Source of the DNA: Siphonodentalium dalli
Taxonomy: Eukaryota; Mollusca; Scaphopoda; Gadilida; Siphonodentaliidae
Direction of reading: 5' to 3'
Assembly: GCA_032622095.1 (NCBI GenBank)
Contig: CP136066.1
Span: 130,789,917 to 130,853,916 of the forward strand
Length of the DNA stretch: 64,000 nt
A program made the position numbers and the translations under genes. A model generated the notes under the pieces. It saw nothing but the letters and a program-made list of their open reading frames with translations. It was not told the origin of the DNA and made no database searches. Every line of letters begins with the position of its first letter. Position 1 is the first letter of the stretch. This document shows, piece after piece, positions 20,291-33,305 of this stretch.

Positions 20291-22495
20291 CGAAGACCAA
20301 ACTCACATAAGTTACTGCAATTATTTAATTTTCCCGAAATGAAAAAAAAACCGCAAGGAACCTGTCGATTTTCGTCGGAAAGGTCTTAGACCTGTTTAAG
20401 TTCTCTTGAGACTAGAGAGAGATATCATTTATTTCCGTGACATGTGTATACATAATACAAAATATAATAAGAACAGTATACAGTAAACACCCGGCATATA
20501 AGGCCTATATGTCACGCTTAATATAATATTTTCACATACGTTTTTACGTAAAGATTCCTGCTAAATCAAATTGCAAACTAAAAATAAAATAAATAAAAAT
20601 TCATTCTGATTAAGTAGCATTCATAACATAAACCCCACTAACTGGATCACATATAACAAATCTAATACTATTATTATTATTATTATTATTACCATGTAAA
20701 AGCAACAAGCTTAAACATTACTATATTTTCGTATATATACTCTATATATTATACCGCATGTGCATGCATATATATTATGTATCTGATTCTGTAATTTTAT
20801 AATCTGTAATATCACTATATGATGACCAGAATAAAATTTAATGCAGTTCATCAAACACCCTGGCTTGAATGTAGCGAGTCGTCACATGTACACTCATTAC
20901 ATTCTTACAGTGTTATACCAACAGTATTGTGAAGTAACAGAAAAATGAAAACTTGAAAAAAGATATATTGCTATGTGTGATGCACTTGCTCAGCATAATT
21001 TGTATATTTTATGGGCAATGCCATGAACACATTCTCATTCCTTATTAACATGCATATCAAACAATGGTTTGTTCAGACTGTCTCAGGCTGTGCTTTGTAA
21101 TCGTGGTTATGGTAATAAATCTAGAAAAGAAAGCCATATAGCTGATAGGATATAATTGTCTACTAAATATATGCTATATAGTTTTTGAAATAAATATACA
21201 TGTACCGTATTTAAATTCTATAGTACACATATTTTCCTTCAGGAATTTTGATTCCTTCTACACCATATACCACAATGGGCCATGCCAAATACTGACTAAA
21301 CCACCATGCATGCAGGGACCCGGCCATGCATATTAGTATATAAGTATATTACTCTAATGCATTTCAGATCTCGACTGGGACACAATTTTAATAAACATTT
21401 GTTAGCACTAGTACCGTAGTAAGTCTGAGATGAGCGGCTTTTGTTTACAACAGTTTACCAGAAACCAGCGTTCACTTCCGTTCACACACAGTGAGTAAGG
21501 TTATTTCTTTTAACATCATAACGGGGTCGTTTTATATGCATTTCATATTATCATAGTATATGAGCAAACAATAATTGATATATAGATAACACAGTGTATG
21601 CGGAAATGAGGAAAACGACACGCATATAAATAACATACGTCTCAATATGAATGGAGAACCAAACTGATCTACATACAGACATCGAAAAAAAGGTCACAAT
21701 CAATGGTCCATAAGCGTGCTATATGGGTGCCACGCATACACAGTCTGGAGAAATAGTCAATCACATGCACACATGCAAACAGACAACCGCATGGATAATT
21801 TCCTTTGCATAGATACACCGTACTTACAAACATACAGACTGCAGCCAGACAAGCAGACATACACATACACGGCAAATAGACATACTGATCGACGTCTTTT
21901 GTCCCGAAAGTTCCCGTTATATTCGATCCTGTTTCCATACCAACCCATTAACAGCGAAAGATAGAATTGATGATGCACTTAATGACTATTGCAAAGCAAT
22001 GCATGTTGGTATGTGTAATGCGTGGAAAAATTCAATTGGAACTTGGCGGCAAATTCCCTACACTAGACGAGAAATATGGCGGCTTATAAATCCTGCGACG
22101 AAAGAAGTCTCACGGGAAACAAATGGTTTAAGGGAGTTCAAAGATAGATTGTTCTAGTCTTCATGGAAGGAAATGGGGCCATTTGGCTTGGATGAGCAGA
22201 TAATGTGTGAATATGTAATATCTCCTAGCTATAGGCCATAACATAAATCGCTTTCAACATTGCGTCTGAATTTCAGAAATTTCGACGAAACTTGGTTGCA
22301 ACAGTCTCCTCATGGTGGGAAGGTCGAACATTTCAAATGTCCGTCTGAATAGAAGAAACTGCTGTTAGTAACTCATTGGGAACTGTAACACTAACACACT
22401 TGTGTGGGGATCTTAATAAAGGCGTTAATTTTTCAAAATTAAAATGTTTTTTGGGGTTAAATAAAAGATACCATATCCGATTTAACATGATAAAT
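20291..22495. other. No supported gene; one open stretch
   Basis: AT-rich, with a short ATT microsatellite at about 20668-20691. From about 21960 to 22157 (plus) a frame of about 63 codons without ATG dependence reads IDDALNDYCKAMHVGMCNAW, then IPYTRREIWRLINPATKEVS, and ends in TAG. Its composition is protein-like, but I recognise no family. It could be an exon or a transposon remnant. Confidence 0.3.
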
Positions 22496-23041
22496 CCAGC
22501 ATCTGTACGCATTATATACCAGCCATCTGTATGTATTATATACCAGCCATCTGTACGCATTATATACCAGCCATATGTACGCATTATATACCAGCCATTT
22601 GTACGCATTATATACCAGCCATCTGTACGCATTATATACCAGCTATCTGTACGCATTATATACCAGCTATCTGTACGCATTATATACCAGCCATCTGTAT
22701 GCATTATATATCACCCATCTCTACGCATTATATACCAGCCATATGTACGCATTATATACCAGCAATTTGTAACAATTATATAACAGCCACATGTAAGCAT
22801 TATATACCAGCCATCTGTACGCTTTATATACCAGCCATCTGTATTCATTATATACCAGCCATCTGTAGGCATTATATACCAGTCATCTGTACGCATTATA
22901 TACCAGCCATCTGTACTCATTATATATACCAGTCATATATGTACGCATTATATACCAGCCATATGTACGCATTATATACCAGCCATATGTACGCATTATA
23001 TACCAGCCATTTGTACACATTTTATACTAGCCACCTGTACG
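22496..23041 (+). repeat. 24-bp minisatellite, left block
   Basis: About 22 units with core ATCTGTACGCATTATATACC plus AGCC. The unit length is divisible by three and lacks stops in several frames, which explains the 8-residue-periodic open frames on both strands (CTHYIPAI, YALYTSHL and similar). It continues at 24222 after an inserted transposon. Confidence 0.95.
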
Positions 23042-24213
23042 CAGGGATGTGGCTAGAGGGTCTCCGCTGGGGGGATGTCCACCTTGGGAATTTCCAACTG
23101 CACCCCCCCCCCTTGAGTCGGAATCACACCAACACAACTTTTTGCATAATGCATTTGCACCCCCCCCCCCCCTTGAGTCGGAATCACACCAACACAACAT
23201 TTGTTTGCATAATTCCACATGCACCCCCCCCCCCCCTTGTACCTCATGCTCAGGCTTAATTTCCTATATATTCATATGCTTCTATTTTCCCAGTATGAGA
23301 ACATTAAGATATTTTAACCTGAAAATTGCCCCCAAAAACTAGTGATCTAATTCCAGACAAATGCACACAGCTACCGACAACAGACCAGGAAACACCGGGC
23401 CGACCATGGTTGTTTGGCCCGGTGTGAGAAATTTTTTAAAACTATACAAGAAAATCGCAAATCCTAGCATCTAGACTGGCCTCAACTGAAGCTTTCCTAG
23501 TGTTGGAAATTTCAAACCTCATGCTCCCCCTCAGGTTGGAAAATTCTTCAACTGATGACCATTTATGTCTACAAGCTATACCAAATGTAGTAAAATATTG
23601 TTTTGCTAAACTAATTAGCAGTTTTGTATTGGCCATGTGGATGGGACAATGACACACCGGGCCGACCATGGTTCGGCCCGGTGTGCGAAAATTTTGAAAT
23701 CTGAACAAGAAAATCGCAAAATCCTAACATCTAGACTAGCCTCAAGCCTTCCTACTGTTGGAAATTTCAAACCCTACACCCCCACTTAGGTTGGAAAATT
23801 TCCAACTGATGACAATTCCAATGACAATGTTGACCAATTGTATGACAATATTGTTTTCTTAAATTAACTAGAAGTTTTTGACTGGCCACGGGGGAGGGAC
23901 CAGGACACAAGCTTTCCAAGTGTTGGAAATTTCCAACCTGTCACCCCCCTAAGGTTGGAAAATTTCCAACTGATGACCATTTCTGTCAAAAATTTTGACC
24001 AAAAATAGGAACATATGCAAATATTGGTCGAAAACAATAAATTCCCCCCAATAAATTGTTTTATAATCAAACTACAAGAACATTTTCAACTTATTGTTGG
24101 TGTGAAATTTCGTTGTGGCAGGTATGAAATTTCCAACTATTGAAAATATAGCTCTCTGCTGGGGGGAGGGGTGAGACACCCCCCCCCCACACCCCCCTCT
24201 AGCCACACCCCTG
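23042..24213. mobile_element. hAT-like non-autonomous transposon inside the 24-bp minisatellite
   Basis: Terminal inverted repeats CAGGGATGTGGCTAGAGGG (left) and CAGGGGTGTGGCTAGAGGG (right, inverted) are flanked by the perfect 8-bp duplication CCTGTACG (23034-23041 and 24214-24221). CAGGG-type ends with 8-bp duplications are characteristic of the hAT superfamily. The 1172-bp interior has no transposase. It carries three copies of a C-tract plus TTGAGTCGGAATCACACCAA-type module (23100-23235) and three diverged copies of a GTTGGAAATTTC...TTGGAAAATT block (about 23500, 23755, 23920). It also has two CACCGGGCC/GGCCCGGTG hairpins. Confidence 0.9.
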
Positions 24214-24221
24214 CCTGTACG

Positions 24222-24768
24222 CATTATATACCAGCCATATGTTCGCATTATATACCAGCCATCTGTATGCATTATATACCAGCCATATGTACGCATTATA
24301 TACCAGCCATCTGTACGCATTATATACCAGCCATCTGTACGCATTATATACCAGCCATTTACGCATTATATACCAACCATCTGTACGCATTATATACCAG
24401 CCATCTGTACGCAATATATACCAGCCATCTGTACGCATTATATACCAGCCATCTATACGCATTATATACCAGCCATCTGTACGCATTATATACCAGCCAT
24501 CTGTACGCATTATATATACCAGCCATCTGTACGCATTATATACCAGCCATCTGTACGCATTATATACCAGTCATCTGTACGTATTATATACCAGCCATAT
24601 GTACGCATTATATACCAGTCATCTGTATGCATTATATACCAGCCAGTTGTACGCATTATATACCAGCCATATGTACGCATTATATACCAGCAATTTGTAC
24701 GCATTATATACCAGCCATCTGGATGCATTATATACCAGCCATATGTACGCATTATATACCAAACAATA
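24222..24768 (+). repeat. 24-bp minisatellite, right block
   Basis: Continuation of the array at 22496-23041, again about 22-23 units. Long open frames (to 200 codons) are products of the unit. Confidence 0.95.
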
Positions 24769-27055
24769 ATTAGATCGGACACAGTCGATTCATTGGAGGT
24801 TTTGACGACCAGATATCGACTTTCAAAGGAAGAAGTTTTCAAAAGTTTTGCCGTTCTCGTATCGCAGGAGTTCTAAGTACCGCCTCTAATAAAGAGCGTC
24901 CACTATTCCGTCACCCAAAAAGCGGCAGTTAATAAAGAGCGTTTTCAGTTATGATCTTTTGTAATCGTATGGATTATTTTTGTGTATTTTCGCGATGCTT
25001 ATGCCATTCGAAATTGGTGTTGGCGGGTATTTTCATTTTTTTTTGCTTAATAAGCTGAACATTAACTGGGGACATTTTGACTAATTGAGTGTGAAATCAG
25101 ACAGTGATTCTTCAAGCAAAGAGTTAAAATAAAAACAAATTACAATCAAAATGTGCAACGAATGGCGCGAAGGGTTCTCAATGCAGGGACCACAGGCCCC
25201 ATACGCTGTGGAATTTGGGAGCCTGTTGAGTGTAACGACTACATTGTTTGAAACCAAATTCCAGTATTGTGTATACCAAACCGATATAATTTCACACAGA
25301 TATGGTATTAGTCTTGTGAAATGTGATTAGCGCGCCATGCAGCCAGAAGCTTGTGGGGGGTTTCAGTTAACCAATATGCGTAAACGTTAGCCCAAAATAC
25401 ATGTCAAATTATGATGGGGTTGTTGGTTATTGGATATATAGTAATCATGCGAATCGCATCAAACCAGCCCAAATATATTAACAGGTGCAATTTTCCCGGT
25501 ATGAATAAACAACGCCCGGACCCACCCGGATCCGGATCGCCAACGTAATGTCTAGGGTTGATTTTAATGACAACAGCAGTGCAGGGGTCTAACGAAACAT
25601 ACCCAGACACAAATGTCTATATATTGCATGACAGGCGTCCACCCAGACCAGCCTGGATCCGGACATGCCCGGTGTGATTGTATTGGCCAGAACAGTGTGG
25701 GGGTCTTGCAAAAGCCCTCACACGCACAGATGGGGACAACGGTCACGAACATTTCATCACAGGTCCCCAGAACAAAAATTTACTCCACCCTCAATAGTAC
25801 TTAATGCTACAGAAAGGTATCCAACATGGCCGGGCCTAAAAAAAAATTATATCAATATTACAAAGTCCACAATCAGGTTCAAAATACACATAAACTTTTT
25901 TTGTTACTTAACTGCCCCATATATTTTATTACTCTTTAATTTGATGTATACCGTGTAAACATTGGTTAAGAGAAACTCCGGTTATGAGCACATGCAGGTC
26001 TGACGCAAACCGGCTGTAAAATTTCACTCGTTCGAGCGGATTTTTACACCAACTAGCGCTTCAAAAACACTCAACGGTAAGTAGAATATATATACTATAT
26101 TATCATTAGAAGCGGAATTGTTAACTGATCCAGCAAACCAATCACGCCACATCACGGCATCATATCTCTCGTATTTATTGAAAAAATAAGTTTCATAATC
26201 CCGGAAGCAATCCAAAACCAGCCATTTTGTAAAATATTGTAATTTAGCTGAAATGACGTAACATTAATTTGTCATTGGCAAAATATAAATCAAATATATA
26301 ACGAAGCTTAACGTAATGTATATGTGCTCTAAATATTTATGGTGTCCATATGTATGTTTTCAAATCGGCATTCGTGTTAATTCAGTCTTTGTGTATTTAT
26401 TTCATTTCTATAAATATATATTTGTGTGTTGCATAAGAACTATAAATAGTACTCACAGCAGACTCGCACAAAATGGCTGGTTTTGGAAAATTTAAATTTT
26501 CTTCCGGGTTTATGAAACTGATTACTTTCATAAGTAATTAATAATAATAGGTAAATAAATATGTACGGAGTATATTATATCAGTTATATCCATTGTTTAA
26601 CGACAAACGTGATCATAGACACAGGAACACTCGCTGCATGGCTGGATTTGATTGATCAACGTTTCCCAAAGCGGAAAATCTCTAGTAGATTTGATTACAC
26701 CGTTATGTAAAATTAATGACTATTTCATGTATTGATATATTACGTAGCGTCCTTCACAAAAATGACAGCACAGTATGCCATATGAATATGGTGTTTTTTC
26801 ACAGTGTGGCCCTAATGCGCTTTCTTAGTACACAAACTTGAGACTGTGGACCGTTGGATCTTCCGCATAAACCAATTTGAAAATAGCAAATAGACTAAAG
26901 TAGTACATTGTCATTAAATTTGGCTTGTCTGCAAACAAAATTACCCTCAGCGACTAAAGTAGTACAGTTAGGGTAGGTACTAGTAGACCAATAGGATGCA
27001 ATTTTTACTAAGTTCCTAGCGTCAAATCCAAGCAAGCTTTATATATAATAGAGGG
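24769..27055. other. No supported gene
   Basis: AT-rich. Around 25510-25720 two short blocks share GACCCACCCGGATCCGGA-like and CACCCAGACCAGCCTGGATC-like words. Only short chance frames otherwise. Confidence 0.4.
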
Positions 27056-29865
27056 CATCGGAAGTCGTTCTATCGCCGGTATTGTGATGGTTCTTGACTG
27101 ATTTGTTACGATTCCTTATGATTAAAAATTTTCATTTTCGGGACAAAATCACGCATAATTATATATATCTTAAATACATTAAACTTTCTTGAACGAACAG
27201 AGGCTGCATAAGTGCCGTTTTACCCAAACCTGAACTTTAGATCACAATTAACTCGGATATAGCGAGTTAACGTGTAATTATCAACATGTAGTAATCACTG
27301 AAAATCAAGCCATGTAAACGTAATTTCTTTGTTTTCGGTGGCATACCGACTGTGAAACGAATTCTGAAGACGAACACTGAGTATAAATTGTACCTGTGTT
27401 ATTCTTCGGTAAAATAGCTGAGGAAATATCCCGATGTGTGTCGATAATTTGGAGCATTAGCCTCCTAATCACAACTTATGGGTGTTACGGTTCTATTTCA
27501 AGGTAATCATGGCTGTGACGGTTCTTTACATGATATTTATTCGATCGATTTCTGCACTTTGGGATCATTTAGTTATGTGTAACAAACATTTTAAACCTGA
27601 CAATGGTTGCAGCGGTTGTTACCTACATAATCCAACAAGTGTAATAAGAAATAAGAGTGTAGCTATCTATTATAACAGAAGATTAAGTGGCATTGCCTTC
27701 ACTTCGAGTGGCAGATGCAACATATTGAAAGTCATGTTGGGTATAGGATCATATATAATCGTGCACGCCCGCATATTTGACCCAATGAAATCAGACATCT
27801 ACTGTCATGATATTCTGTTAATTTAAATGGACATGGCTCATTCGAGCTTCCAAATTTTGTCTAAGTAATTTCTAAGGATGTATACGATTGGTTGAAAATA
27901 CCAGAAATGTTGATAAGTACATATACCGGCCTCATATGCTCTGAGAAATACATAACTTTTCCAGCTGTTTACAATTTTTCGCATAGAAGTGAAACAATGG
28001 CTCTTTATTTCTACAATGTCAAGAATAGACTAGCACGGAGCGCTCTTTTCTGTTCAATGCCGTGCAAATGGCTGTTTTTGTTTGCAGCCCAAACATCGGG
28101 TTCAAAGTTGTATTATTCATGACTCCAATGTATCTTTCGGTGACATTATTATACTGCTCGTGGAAAAGTAGTTCAAATGTTTATCGAGCTACTTCTATAT
28201 CGGGAAAACTTAAAAAGCGACTATTATTACGCGTATTTTGGAACGCAAACCACCAAGTGACTTTAATTGATAAATGAAGGTATGTGGTTGAAGTTCCAGG
28301 TGGGATATGTGTTCAATTCTAGCCAGGGTTGGGGCTATTACATGACAATGTAATCGATTACGAATACAATTACTTTTGATTTACATGATTACGATTATTG
28401 ATTACATTTTTTTCAAATGTAATTGAATACGATTACAATTACTTTAGTAAAATGTAACTCATTACTTTTCGATTACATCTGATTACAATTTTTAGTTTCC
28501 AACCATTTTGTTCCCATAGGAATAAATAATGAAATAAATCAAATTAAAATATCAAATGTTATTTAATAAAAAAAAATATATATAATACGTAAACAAGGAA
28601 CGAATGAACAAATAAAACAAGCAAGCAATAAGCACATAATCTTTTTACGTTAAGTTGTGATGTTTTGTAATGGAGTTGTGCACCAACATATTGGGAATAG
28701 ACCATGTTTTATATGTGTTTATTTAATTTTATTAAATATAGTTTTCATTTCGCTCGAACCATCCAACATATCATCGAGTGAAATGTTAATACGCTCGTAT
28801 ATGCTTAGCTGCCTATTTGTATATGAAGCATTTAAATAAATAACCCAAATTGCACAAGTAAGCCCAAAATAGAGTAAAAACGAACTTAATTACAAACTAT
28901 ATACCGGTACACGGACTGGCTAAATAAAATCGACTCGGACTCACTTCATACTGCCTCAAGGTGAAATGACAACTGTGGACAAAATGAAATTAAAACATGA
29001 TTGTGTCCACAAGACACCATAAACACCCCTCCCCGATCCAATTAAGTTGACCGCCGTCAATTTTGGATCGGGTGGGGTAAACTTGTGGTGACTATTTAAG
29101 GCGTCTGGGGGGAGGGACATCTTACAGCATCCTTTTTTTTTACCTTAATATATAAAGGAACCGAGAAATGACAGAACGAGGAATGGAAGTCACATGGTTC
29201 GTATAAGTTAAATTCAAACTGAGAGATGCGACTTTTTGAAAAAACAGTGGCGGCCATATTGAAAAAAAGTGGCGGCCATATTGAATCAGTCGACCATTAT
29301 GATTGTTTTTTGGGGAAAAATCAGTCTTCGCAGTTCACATTGACCATTCATGTCAAATTGCATGCTTCGCGTCACAATAAAGTGAACGATTCTGTTACTA
29401 CTGTTGAGACATAATTATATATAAGAAGGCAATGTAACTCACCGAAATTGATCATAAACTTGTGGTGTAAATTCAACATAATTGATATTTCGTTGTGTTT
29501 ACTTGGTTAGTTTCACGTATCCTTCCAAATAATAGTCATCGTATTTCCCGACAGAACCGATTAAAATTGGGAGAGAACCGACTCGATCGGGAGAGAACCG
29601 ATCGAGATATCACAGTTCGCAGTTTCCGTCGTTGTTATTACTAGCACAATAGGATTTTCATTATGTTTACGTTATTTGGGACCATAGATCATGAGGCGAA
29701 TGGAAAAACTAGTCGACTTATCACCTAGATGGCTCAAAAGTTGCGATTTAACTGTCAAAAACTCGCGAAAATATATATGATATATAATAGTATAATTTGG
29801 ATCATAACGAACCGTCACAAATCAGTCAAGAACCATCACAAATCGTGATAGAACGACTTCCGATG
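27056..29865. mobile_element. Candidate DNA transposon with about 63-bp inverted ends
   Basis: 27056-27120 (CATCGGAAGTCGTTCTATC, then TTGTGATGGTTCTTGACTGA) is repeated inverted at 29803-29865, with roughly nine in ten positions matching by eye. I see no clear target duplication and no transposase frame. A 114-codon frame (27482-27826, GTG start) and a 76-codon frame (27892-28122) inside are unrecognised. It could instead be two independent copies of one short repeat. Confidence 0.4.
28324..28500 (+). repeat. ATTAC-rich repeat with a CAGGGTTGGGG edge
   Basis: Begins CAGGGTTGGGGCTATTAC and continues with repeated GTAATCGATTAC, GATTACAATTAC and GTAACTCATTAC words. The CAGGG start and the palindromic ATTAC content suggest one end of a hAT-type non-autonomous element. 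No matching opposite end was found. Confidence 0.45.
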
Positions 29866-30414
29866 TAACAGTTCCCACACAGTGTATGTGAGTTTACTAG
29901 CCAAAAATACAGGTCATGTTCGAGTTGTTCCAAGCCCTATAGCGATGCTCTTGTTTTATTTGTAAACAAAACTCTTAGAGTGTTTGCCAATAAAGATCGC
30001 CCATCGTGTAGTAAGTTCAACGATTTTAATCTGAATATGACTTTCAGAATATTTTTCAATACTTAGTCCTTTTCCAATGTACAATGTATGAAACCAAAAC
30101 TCCTGCTATCTGATTGGACTTTGATCGGTAATGCCACTGTTACCTCATATACTTGTTAATTGCAGTTGATTTACAGATGTTTATACAACTGATGTTCCTT
30201 AAAGGATACCCGCCCTAATACAAAATCTGAGCCAACAAAAAAAGAATTAGAATCTCATAATATGTCGCCGGCCACACGGCCCCCGAAAAAAATATGGTTT
30301 TCTTATGAGATTGGCGTTTTTCGGAACACAAAACATAGAACGTTGGTAAAATCATTCCAAAAAAATGAAAATTAGAATGGTAAACAGTTTTAAATGAAAG
30401 TGTCAATGACACTG
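29866..30414. other. No supported feature
   Basis: AT-rich sequence; nothing recognised. Confidence 0.4.
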
Positions 30415-31533
30415 TAGCTCAACTTAGGTAGGGGAATAATTTAATGGTTGACAGTATATAGGAAAGGAAAGGTGCTAATTGCAATGTCTGACCTGTGCCA
30501 AAGGATTTAGTCATGCAAAGAGTAAAATCCAAGATGGCTGCTGGCGGCCATGTTTTTTGGCCAATTGACCCCAAAGGACTCGTTCCCATCTACATGTCAT
30601 TGTTAACATCCATGACAAATTTCATGAAGATCTGACCAAAGATACGACCTGTAGCCCGCGACAAAGGATTTAGTCATGCAAAGAGTAAAATCCAAGATGG
30701 CTGCTGACGGCCATGTTTTTTGGCCGAACGACCCCAAAATCACTCGTTCCCATCTACATGTCAATATTAACATCCATGAAAAATTTCATGATGATCAGAC
30801 GAATAGTACGACCTGTAGCCCGCGCCAATGGATTGAATTTTGAAATCCAAGATGGCCGCCAGCAGCCATGTTTTTTTGCCGAATGACCCCAAAATAACTC
30901 GTTCCCATCTGCATGTCAATGGCAACGTTCATGACAAATTTCATAAACATCAGACAAAAGGTACGACCTGTAGCCCGCGCCAAAGGATTTAGTCATGTAA
31001 AGAGTAAAATCCAAGATGGCTGCTGACGGCCATGTTTTTCGGCCGAACGACACCAAAATGACTCGTTCCCATCTACATGTCATTGTTAACATCCATGACA
31101 AATTTCATGAAGTTCCGACCAAAGCTACAACCTGTAGCCCGCGCCAAAGGATTTAGTCATGCAAAGAGTAAAAACCAAGATGGCTGCTGTCGGCCATGTT
31201 TTTCGGCCGAACGACCCCAAAATCACTCATTCCCATCTACATGTCAATATTAACATCCATGATGATCAGACGAAGAGTACGACCTGTAGCCCGCGCCAAT
31301 GGATTGAATTTTGAAATCCAAGATGGCTGCCAGCGGCCATGTTTTTTGGCCGAATGACACCAAAATGACTCGTTCCCATCTACATGTCAATGTCAACATT
31401 CATGACAAATTTCATAAAGATCAGAACAAAGAAAATTGTTGACGGACACACGGACACACGCACACACACGCACACATGGACGACGGACGCCAAACCATGG
31501 CAATAGCTCAAACTTACAAAGTAAGTTGAGCTA
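30415..31533. mobile_element. Tandem-core repeat element with a terminal hairpin (Helentron/HINE-like?)
   Basis: Starts with TAGCTCAACTTA (30415-30426), complementary to the 3' end. The core is six units of about 143-164 bp, each with CCAAGATGG, GGCCATGTTTTT, ACTCGTTCCCATCTACATGT and ACAAATTTCAT; CAAGATGG anchors lie near 30530, 30692, 30849, 31012, 31176 and 31319. A CA/GA-rich tract follows, then the hairpin TAGCTCAAACTTAC-AAA-GTAAGTTGAGCTA (31504-31533). Short inverted ends, a tandem core and a 3' stem-loop are the layout described for Helentron-associated non-autonomous elements. This class is an inference. Minus-strand frames in it come from the repeat. Confidence 0.55.
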
Positions 31534-32966
31534 AAAATGGGGAATAACTCGTTGAATTTTTTATTTTGCTCGTCCATATACATTTAGCACATAATAAATA
31601 TATGGCACCCAATCAATATATTGTTAACAGTATCCTACAGTTTCAATTCTCTACATTCGAAAATGTGCATGGGAGTAGTTGATCATAATATGTGTGACGG
31701 ACACTCGAGCGACCAGAAGAACGGACGGAGGTCCCCTATATTCGACTTTGATCTAAAACATAAAATTTCCTACTAAAAACATGTTGAAAATTAAACTAAC
31801 AGAACACTTTGCACTCATATTCGTTCTGAAATTTTCAGCTGATATCAGGTAACCCCGCGTGTTCGCGGATTTGTTGCTACGCAGTGTGGATATCAGAGAC
31901 ACTCACCACAGTTGTGATAAGGAGAACCAATGAGATCTTCAAAATATCCAATAAGAGCGAGCTAAGTAGGAACATAGAAAATAGAGAAACGTGTTGTAAA
32001 AAATATGACAGACGAACCCGGAAGTGACTGACCTATATATAGTCACGTGATTGTATACAGCGTTACAACTCTGCAATCTTTGGCGAACGTCGATAAATAT
32101 ATGAGTTATAACCGAAAAGTTGGAAGATAAATCTAATACAACGCGCTATAGAATTAGTCTTCAAACTTTTCGGCTACAACTGCATGACCTTAACTCTTTG
32201 AAGGGTGAGTACGTCATGCCCATACATCTCATGAATTCTGTCTCAATGCAGCTTAGTTGAGCACTTGTGATGGTTCAAATTCTAACTGACATGTGGGACC
32301 CGGTATATTTTACTACACCCCTTTGCATCCCGAGTACAAACTGGTCTAACTTCGCGGGCACTTATACATAATTCCAGAACCCTTTGTGTTGGTCTACGGT
32401 CATCTACGAGACAATGGACTGGGTCGTGGCAGTTTAGTTTGATGCAGCGGCATGTTATCCCAGTCAACAGACAATTTCGTCACAAATAATTTACCAACAA
32501 ACACCGACAGACAACATCTCTGTTATTCTTTGTGCTGATCTGAGGATTCAAACCTAGGACCTCAGAAAATCTCCTTCACAGCACCCGGACGGACGCCGAT
32601 CATTTCTCACGAATTAAGATCTAGTTCCAAACACACTAGCATTAAAGAGCGATATCTCTATTTGCTTTGAGACATCGTGAGCAAATATATCCTTGTTAGC
32701 CCCCATACACGCACTAAAGTGCAGGTGACGGCTGAGTAGCGGTTACTCACAATGTGTCTCCAATGAAGAGAACACATGGGGTCAATACTATGCAACTTTT
32801 TAACAAATTGTTAAATTGTGCTAAATTGTTATTACTAACAATATTACTTAGTAACAAAGCTTCGTAGTACTGCTAGCCCGAAATAATTGTGAAATCCAAA
32901 AGTGGTGTTTAAACGGAATATTAACAAAAAACCTTAATATGAATGATATTTATTCCATGTGCACCA
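31534..32966. other. No supported gene
   Basis: Mixed AT-rich sequence with no recognised family. Confidence 0.4.
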
Positions 32967-33165
32967 GGGGGGGGGGGGGGGGGGGGGGGGGGGTCGGAAA
33001 ATAATTTCAGGCACGTATGGCATTTTTTTCCCTTTCGATCATTTTTTGTACCCCACCCACCCCCACCGCCAATTTTTTTTCCGTTTTCGGCAGTTTTTTC
33101 CGACCATTTTTTGACACCCACCCCCCTTTTAACACTAAAACAGAGATTTGCGGGGGGAAATTCAC
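32967..33165 (+). repeat. Poly-G tract and homopolymer-rich stretch
   Basis: A run of about 25 G after CACCAGG, then C- and T-rich tracts to about 33130. The 75- and 101-codon frames across it are compositional. Confidence 0.8.
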
Positions 33166-33204
33166 TGTAAACAGCTGTATATGAACTTCTGTGCATACTA
33201 TTTA

Positions 33205-33305
33205 TCATGGATGTTAACATGGACATGTAAATAGGAATGAGTCATTTTGAAGTCATTCGGCCAAAAAAACATGGCCGCCAGCGGCCATCTTGGATTTCAA
33301 AATTT
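33205..33305 (-). repeat. Inverted fragment of the tandem-core repeat
   Basis: Contains ATGGATGTTAACATGGACAT, GGCCAAAAAAACATGGCCGC and CATCTTGGATTTCAAAAT. This is a single unit of the family at 30415-31533 in opposite orientation. Confidence 0.7.

Noticed and set aside
22531-24773. Long frames with 8-residue repeats such as CTHYIPAI
   Set aside because: The 24-bp unit is divisible by three and lacks stops in several frames, on both strands; one crosses a transposon boundary.
24886-24940. AATAAAGAGCG words resembling arm sequence near 1019
   Set aside because: Only about 11-13 bp shared, with no extended similarity; too short to link the regions.
32921-33226. Gly/Pro-rich 75- and 101-codon frames
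   Set aside because: They result from poly-G and C/T tracts.
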